10,180 nucleotides of DNA from assembly GCA_021823385.1 (NCBI GenBank), contig JAKAOC010000042.1:1-10180 (forward strand), given 5' to 3'. Position numbers and translations under genes: made by a program. Below, piece by piece: positions 5,961-10,180 of the stretch; position 1 is the stretch's first letter, and each line of letters starts with the position of its first letter. Source of the stretch: Actinomycetes bacterium (GTDB lineage: Bacteria; Actinomycetota; Acidimicrobiia; Acidimicrobiales; Acidimicrobiaceae). The notes below the pieces were generated by a model. The model searched no databases. It saw nothing but the letters and a program-made list of their open reading frames with translations, and was not told the origin of the DNA.

Positions 5961-7120
5961 TGGACTTTTCATTTGGGCCCGAAGTCGAGAAGTTTCGGCA
6001 GGAAGTGCGCGAATTCACGGAGGAGCACGTGACGCCGGAAGTTCTTGAGCGCGCTTGGAGAACCGGTACCATGCACGACTGGGGTCTGCACAAGGCGCTG
6101 GCGGAAAGACGCTGGATCGAGCCGAGTTGGCCCCACGAGCTGGGAGGACAAGGCCGGAGTCCCATAGAGGTAATGGTGATGGAGGAAGAGTTCTCCAGAG
6201 CCATGGCGCCGATCGATGGCCACCACACGACGGGCGTGATCCTGAACACACTGCGCCGCGTGGGGACACCCGAACAACAGGCCGAGATCATCCCTCGAGC
6301 CCTGGCCGGCGAGATACTCATCTGCCTCGGATACTCGGAACCTGACAGCGGCTCCGACGTCGCAGCTGCCAAGACAACCGCGGTACGGGATGGAGACGAC
6401 TGGGTCATCAACGGACAGAAGATGTTCACCACCATGGCTCACGAGGCGGAGTACGTGTTCCTCCTCACCCGCACCGATCCCGACGCACCAAAACATCGCG
6501 GTTTGACCATGTTCCTGGTGCCTTTGAAAAGCCCGGGCGTGGAGGTTCAGCCTGTATGGACGCTGGGCGGCCAGCGCACAAACATGACCTTCTACGACAA
6601 CGTGCGCGTCTCGGATCACCAGCGCATCGGCGAGGTGAACCGCGGCTGGGACGTCATAGTGGTTGGATTGACCTACGAGCGCCGCGGGGTCTCCGAACTC
6701 GGCCCATTCGTGGAGCGCCTGACCGATTGGGCACATTCTGTCGAAGCGGAACAGTCTTCGGGCTTTAATTTGTCCCCAGACTTCCGCAGAGCTCTTGCGA
6801 AGGCTCAGACGCGCGCTGAAGTTGCAAGGCTGCTTGATTACCGCGTTGCCTGGTCGATAGAACAGGGCCTCCTACCCGCAGTGGAGGGTTCCATGGGGAA
6901 GCTCTTCGGCCCGATGGCGCTGTATCGATCGACGTCCGAGCTGTTGGACAGTTTCGGACCGCTCGGCCTGCTGCAAGAAGGCGAGCAATACAGCGTCGGG
7001 CAAGGGCAGTTGGAACACATGTATCGCTACTCCACTTTCAAGCAGCTCGAAGGCGGAACCAACGAAATCCAGCGGAGCATCATTGCAGAAAGGGCTCTGG
7101 GCCTCCCCCGGTCCCGTTGA
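5960..7120 (+). CDS. Acyl-CoA dehydrogenase, catalytic-base subunit (FadE-like)
   Basis: A 386-residue flavoenzyme subunit that introduces the alpha,beta double bond into an acyl-CoA. Seen in order: an N-terminal helical domain with PSWPHELGGQGRSPIE (55-70); the flavin/substrate motif GYSEPDSGSD (124-133); NGQKMFTT (151-158) in the beta domain; LTYERRG (237-243), where E240 fits the helix-G catalytic base used by isovaleryl-CoA dehydrogenase and steroid FadE proteins; and KQLEGGTNEIQRSIIAERAL (361-380) at the end, where the medium-chain-type glutamate position is glycine. The usual R-x-x-FGR flavin segment is absent and replaced by divergent sequence about 255-285, which the upstream partner would supply. 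GGAGG (5949-5953) sits 6 bases before the ATG, and the start overlaps the upstream stop by one base, so the subunits are made together. Confidence 0.9.
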   Translation: MDFSFGPEVEKFRQEVREFTEEHVTPEVLERAWRTGTMHDWGLHKALAERRWIEPSWPHELGGQGRSPIEVMVMEEEFSRAMAPIDGHHTTGVILNTLRRVGTPEQQAEIIPRALAGEILICLGYSEPDSGSDVAAAKTTAVRDGDDWVINGQKMFTTMAHEAEYVFLLTRTDPDAPKHRGLTMFLVPLKSPGVEVQPVWTLGGQRTNMTFYDNVRVSDHQRIGEVNRGWDVIVVGLTYERRGVSELGPFVERLTDWAHSVEAEQSSGFNLSPDFRRALAKAQTRAEVARLLDYRVAWSIEQGLLPAVEGSMGKLFGPMALYRSTSELLDSFGPLGLLQEGEQYSVGQGQLEHMYRYSTFKQLEGGTNEIQRSIIAERALGLPRSR

Positions 7121-7207
7121 TCTACCGAAAAAGGCAATGCCAAACTAGGGCATCGGTTCGAGCCGAGGAGGGTTTTGCCGCTCGCAAGGAAAGTTGGAAG
7201 AGACCCG

Positions 7208-8155
7208 ATGAGTCGATTGTGTGACGGAAGAGTTGTGATAGTCACCGGGGCCGGCCGAGGAATCGGCCGAGGTTATGCCCTGGAGTTTGCCCGCCAAGGC
7301 GCCAAAGTGGTCGTCAACGATCTGGGAGCGGACGCTCATGGATCCGGCCAATCGGTGACTCCGGCCGGCGAGGTCGTCGACGCGATAAGGGCCGAAGGCG
7401 GCGAGGCAATCGCAAACGGCGAAGACATCTCCGATTGGGAAGGCTCCCAGCGATTGGTCCAAGCGGCCGTCGATACTTTCGGAGGTCTCGATGTGCTGGT
7501 CAACAATGCCGGCATCCTCAGGGACCGGATGCTGGTCAACATGACCATTGAGGACTGGGACGCCGTCGTCAAGGTCCACCTCCGCGGCACGTTCGCCACT
7601 TCGCACTGGGCTGCCAACTATTGGAGGGAGCGGTCGAAGCAAGGTGAGACCAACGATGCTCGAATCATCAACACCACCTCGTCGTCGGGTCTCTATGGCA
7701 ATGTAGGTCAGGCAAACTATGGCGCGGCGAAGGCCGGGATTGCGGGCCTCACCATAATCAGCAGCATGGAGCTCGCGCGCTACGGCGTCACCGTCAATGC
7801 CATCGCCCCAGGCGCACTCACGCGCATGACCGAAAACCTTGGAAGCAACTCTTTGGGAGCTTCGCAGGGCGAGTCCGAAAGCGAAGATGCCTTCGATCGC
7901 CGCGACCCCAACAACATTGCACCTCTTGCTGCCTGGCTTGGAAGCCCGGAGTCCGCAAAAATCTCGGGCCGCATCTTCTATGCCACAGGTGGTCGCATCG
8001 CCGTTGTCGAGGGCTGGCATTTGGGACCAGAGGTCGAGAATTCCCGGCGCTGGGATCCCGAAGAACTAGGCAGCATTATTCCGGACCTGGTAGCCGCGGC
8101 TGCGCCCAACGCGCAGCAAAACGGCCGGCTGCCCGGTTCCGGCTCCGCTCAATAG
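7208..8155 (+). CDS. Short-chain dehydrogenase/reductase, MFE-2-like 3-hydroxyacyl-CoA dehydrogenase
   Basis: A 315-residue classical SDR that would oxidise a hydroxyl to a ketone with NAD+. Seen: TGAGRGIG (13-20) nucleotide loop; D38 in VVVNDLGAD at the end of strand 2, favouring NAD over NADP; NNAG (99-102); and the active site S158, Y171, K175 in a YGAAK context. VVNDLG and the long insertion after it resemble the dehydrogenase domain of peroxisomal multifunctional enzyme 2. A C-terminal extension of about 60 residues after the core ends in a low-complexity Gly/Ser/Gln stretch. ATG 7208 is chosen because GGAAGAG (7196-7202) precedes it; an in-frame TTG at 7175 would add 11 residues not typical of the family. 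It lies 87 bases after the dehydrogenase pair; that gap holds a small dyad ATGCC/GGCAT (7137-7153) but no clear terminator or promoter. Confidence 0.88.
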   Translation: MSRLCDGRVVIVTGAGRGIGRGYALEFARQGAKVVVNDLGADAHGSGQSVTPAGEVVDAIRAEGGEAIANGEDISDWEGSQRLVQAAVDTFGGLDVLVNNAGILRDRMLVNMTIEDWDAVVKVHLRGTFATSHWAANYWRERSKQGETNDARIINTTSSSGLYGNVGQANYGAAKAGIAGLTIISSMELARYGVTVNAIAPGALTRMTENLGSNSLGASQGESESEDAFDRRDPNNIAPLAAWLGSPESAKISGRIFYATGGRIAVVEGWHLGPEVENSRRWDPEELGSIIPDLVAAAAPNAQQNGRLPGSGSAQ

Positions 8156-8171
8156 CTAAGCGAGGGTGGCC

Positions 8172-8945
8172 GTGGCGATTGAACTAACCGTAGACGAGCA
8201 CATAGCAACCATCACAATCAATCGGCCCGAGCGCTTGAATGCGCTTGACGCCGAGGCCTACGAAGCGTTGTCCCGCGCTTGGATCCGAGTTAGGGACGAC
8301 GACGAGATCCGCGTCGCCGTCATCACCGGACAGGGCGATCGGGCCTTTTGTGTCGGTGCCGATCTGAAGTCGTTCATCACCAGTCCACACGACCTCAGCC
8401 AGCTTTGGAAGACCCAGCAGGACCCACTCCTCAACCGGGGTCTGGAGGTCTGGAAACCGGTCGTGGCCGCCGTCAACGGCTACTGCCTCGGCGGAGGAAT
8501 GACCTTGCTCCTCGCAACGGACATCCGGGTGACGGTTCCACATGCCACCTTCGGCCTTTCGGAAGTGAAGCGGGGAATTCTTCCCGGCAACGGCGGAACC
8601 CAGCGGCTGCTGAGCCAGCTGCCGCACGCAATCGGAATGGAGATGCTCCTCACCGGGGACTCCATCGACGCCGAGACCGCGTCCAAATGGGGACTGGTCA
8701 ACAAGATCGTCGATCCCGGTGAGCTCATGAACACCGCAATGGAATATGCGCGCAAGATCGCTTCAAACGCACCCCTCGCGGTCCAGGCCGCCAAGGAGGC
8801 CGCACTGAGAAGCCGGGAGATGGGACTCGGCGTCGGGCTCCGCATGGAGGAGGCAATGAACCGGCTGCTCAAGTTCACACAAGACGCGAGCGAGGGTCCC
8901 GCTGCATTTTCCGAGCGGCGTGATCCGCGCTTCGAAGGTCGCTGA
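8172..8945 (+). CDS. Enoyl-CoA hydratase/isomerase (crotonase) family protein with one catalytic Glu missing
   Basis: A crotonase-fold enzyme of about 257 residues acting on an acyl-CoA, probably the hydration, isomerisation or hydrolysis step after the dehydrogenases. Numbering here counts from GTG 8166. GADLK (64-68) and GGG (109-111) form the oxyanion hole; LSEVKRGILPGNGGTQRL (131-148) follows. Of the two glutamates of rat enoyl-CoA hydratase (144 and 164), only the second is present (E133); the first is threonine (T113). Canonical hydration is therefore uncertain. Start: GTG 8172 is preferred because GCGAGGG (8160-8166) then lies at good spacing; GTG 8166 would add two residues and overlap that site. 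The gene follows the SDR stop by 16 bases, clearly in the same transcript. The last residues RRDPRFEGR are common in the family. Confidence 0.88.
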   Translation: MAIELTVDEHIATITINRPERLNALDAEAYEALSRAWIRVRDDDEIRVAVITGQGDRAFCVGADLKSFITSPHDLSQLWKTQQDPLLNRGLEVWKPVVAAVNGYCLGGGMTLLLATDIRVTVPHATFGLSEVKRGILPGNGGTQRLLSQLPHAIGMEMLLTGDSIDAETASKWGLVNKIVDPGELMNTAMEYARKIASNAPLAVQAAKEAALRSREMGLGVGLRMEEAMNRLLKFTQDASEGPAAFSERRDPRFEGR

Positions 8946-8987
8946 TCCGGCATGAGCTCGGCATCATCGGGAGTTTTGGGGTAAAGA

Positions 8988-10130
8988 GTGGCTGAGCAGC
9001 TACGGGGAAAGTACGTCATAGCGGGTGTCGGCCACACGGCCTACGGCGACCTGGGGGGTCGCAGCACCCTCTCGATGAATGTGGAAGCATGCCGAGCTGC
9101 GCTCGAGGACGCGGCAGTCGACAAGGATGCAGTGGATGCGGTGCTGGTAAAGGCACCGACCTCCAAGTTCGAAATGATGTACGGCCAGAAGGTCGCCGAA
9201 CGTCTCGGGCTACACCCGAACGTCGGGGGCGTGCTGGACCAGGCAGGCGCTTCCCCGATCAGCTTGATCGCGTACGCGACGATGGCAATCGAGGCCGGGC
9301 AGTGCGAAGTGGCGCTGGTCACCTTCGCGGACAATCCGCGCAGCGGGACGCGAAATGCCTATGCGCACCCCCTCGGCCCGTACGGCCCCTACGGCTGGTT
9401 CGGCACCTCCGCCGGATACGCCATGATCGCGCGGCGTCACATGGAGGAATACGGCACCACAAGCGAGCAGCTGGGAGCGATCGCTGTTGCGTGCCGCGCC
9501 CACGGAGCGGCCAACCCTGCGGCGCAACTGCAGAAGCCGATAACGATCGCCGATCACCAGGCCTCCCGTTGGATAGTCGAGCCACTGCACCGTGACGACT
9601 GCGCCCTGGTCTCAGATGGCGGTGCCGCAGTGGTGGTCATGTCGGCCGAACGTTCACGAGCTCTCGGCGTACGCGATGCAGTGCCGATACTCGGGTTCGG
9701 CCAAGGACACACTTCCTGGGAGGTCCAGCAACGGCCGTCGCTGACCACAACGGCAGCCCGCCACTCGGCCGAGACCGCCTTTGCGATGGCCGGGATACGA
9801 CCGAACCAGGTCGACGTCACCCAGTTGTACGACTGCTTCACGATCACGGTCCTCATGTCGATCGAGGACTACGGGTTCTGTGCACCGGGAAGCGGCGGCG
9901 CCTTCGTAGCCGAACCGGGTGCGCTCGAGGTGGGCGGCGCTCTTCCTTTGAATACCAGCGGGGGCCTTCTGTCGGAGACGGGCATGCCCGGGATGCAACT
10001 GGTGCTCGAAGGGGTCCGTCAGATCCGGGGAGGCTCGACCACTCAAGTTCCCGGCGCTCGTACGTGCGTCGTCAGCAACCAGGGCGGAATCATGCACACC
10101 CATTCGACATTGATCGTCGGGAGACAGTAG
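8988..10130 (+). CDS. Thiolase-superfamily lipid-transfer-type protein (Ltp-like), probable retro-aldolase rather than thiolase
   Basis: A 380-residue thiolase-fold protein starting at GTG 8988 (MAEQLRGKYV). The fold is recognisable from VIAGVGHTAYGD (10-21), SLIAYATMAIEAGQCEVALV (92-111), DDCALVSDGGAAVVVMSAER (203-222) and VDVTQLYDCFTI (275-286). Thiolase catalytic residues are missing: the nucleophilic cysteine position reads DQAGAS (about A86), the GHP histidine motif reads TGMPG (M333), and the C-terminal cysteine motif reads VVSNQGG (361-367). Loss of these residues together with an adjacent DUF35 gene is the pattern of Ltp2-ChsH2-type aldolases, which cleave a beta-hydroxyacyl-CoA without a thiol nucleophile; Y281 in YDCFT is a candidate catalytic tyrosine. 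A function as an acyltransferase is unlikely. GTG is preceded by a weak GGGGTAAAG site. The stop touches the next start directly. Confidence 0.88.
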   Translation: MAEQLRGKYVIAGVGHTAYGDLGGRSTLSMNVEACRAALEDAAVDKDAVDAVLVKAPTSKFEMMYGQKVAERLGLHPNVGGVLDQAGASPISLIAYATMAIEAGQCEVALVTFADNPRSGTRNAYAHPLGPYGPYGWFGTSAGYAMIARRHMEEYGTTSEQLGAIAVACRAHGAANPAAQLQKPITIADHQASRWIVEPLHRDDCALVSDGGAAVVVMSAERSRALGVRDAVPILGFGQGHTSWEVQQRPSLTTTAARHSAETAFAMAGIRPNQVDVTQLYDCFTITVLMSIEDYGFCAPGSGGAFVAEPGALEVGGALPLNTSGGLLSETGMPGMQLVLEGVRQIRGGSTTQVPGARTCVVSNQGGIMHTHSTLIVGRQ

Positions 10131-10180
10131 ATGACACTTCCGGCTCCCGAAATCGACCAAGTCAACCATTGGTATTGGGA
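10131..10180 (+). CDS. Start of a probable DUF35 / OB-fold zinc-ribbon protein, cut by window edge
   Basis: ATG 10131 follows the TAG of the Ltp-like gene with no gap. Only 16 codons are visible, MTLPAPEIDQVNHWYW. A short proline-rich start, then an acidic stretch and an aromatic WYW, is how DUF35 acyl-CoA-associated OB-fold proteins commonly begin. These proteins normally sit next to Ltp-type thiolase-like proteins and form the complex with them (for example ChsH2 with Ltp2). The assignment rests mainly on position and this short fragment; the zinc-ribbon cysteines would lie outside the window. Confidence 0.6.
   Translation, partial: MTLPAPEIDQVNHWYW

Noticed and set aside
5605..6435. Long minus-strand frames antisense to the dehydrogenases (also 5969-6736)
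   Set aside because: Both lie wholly under well-supported plus-strand enzymes, and their translations show no family signature.
7166..7172. AGGAGGG as ribosome site for an SDR start at TTG 7175
   Set aside because: Only two bases separate it from that TTG, which is too close, and the SDR core fits ATG 7208 with its own GGAAGAG site.
7145..8020. A 291-codon minus-strand frame antisense to the SDR
   Set aside because: It mirrors the codon periodicity of the SDR gene, whose motifs are complete; there is no motif or ribosome site of its own.
8952..8984. Ten-codon ORF (MSSASSGVLG) between the crotonase and Ltp-like genes
   Set aside because: It has no ribosome site of note and is too short to tell from chance.

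Overview
The window is GC-rich and almost fully coding in long frames. Its gene families (a group-4 hydrogenase-like membrane module, paired FadE-type acyl-CoA dehydrogenases, and an Ltp-type thiolase-like protein followed by a DUF35 protein) point to an actinobacterium or a close high-GC relative. The species cannot be told from the sequence. No mobile element, CRISPR array, tRNA or rRNA is visible.

Left part (1-2233, minus strand): two overlapping genes read leftward out of the window. First comes a 160-residue NuoB/HyfI-type iron-sulfur subunit. It overlaps by ATGA a HyfB-type proton-channel subunit, which is cut by the window edge after 584 codons. The order resembles the start of hydrogenase-4/formate-hydrogenlyase-like loci of actinobacteria.

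Middle (2234-2949): a 716-base gap between divergent operons. It holds an AT-rich island, a strong stem-loop at 2542-2579 and a good sigma70-like promoter (2801-2830) firing rightward.

Right part (2950-10180, plus strand): a catabolic cluster, all co-directional. It starts with a possible 48-codon leader ORF whose stop overlaps the next start. Two subunits of a class I CoA-transferase (3093-4730) follow. A second well-formed promoter with a ~165-base leader (4739-4937) comes next. It precedes two acyl-CoA dehydrogenase subunits with complementary partial active sites, an MFE-2-like short-chain dehydrogenase, a crotonase-fold enzyme that lacks one of the two usual catalytic glutamates, a thiolase-fold protein that has lost the thiolase catalytic residues, and the first 16 codons of what looks like its DUF35/OB-fold partner.

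Together the right-hand genes suggest this route: CoA activation of a carboxylic acid by transfer, alpha,beta-dehydrogenation by a heteromeric dehydrogenase, hydration, then carbon-carbon cleavage by a retro-aldolase rather than by a thiolase. The SDR could oxidise a hydroxyl group on the substrate or on a released fragment. This logic is known from steroid side-chain catabolism. The CoA-transferase here is not of the steroid IpdAB type, so the substrate is unknown and may be a different branched or alicyclic acid.
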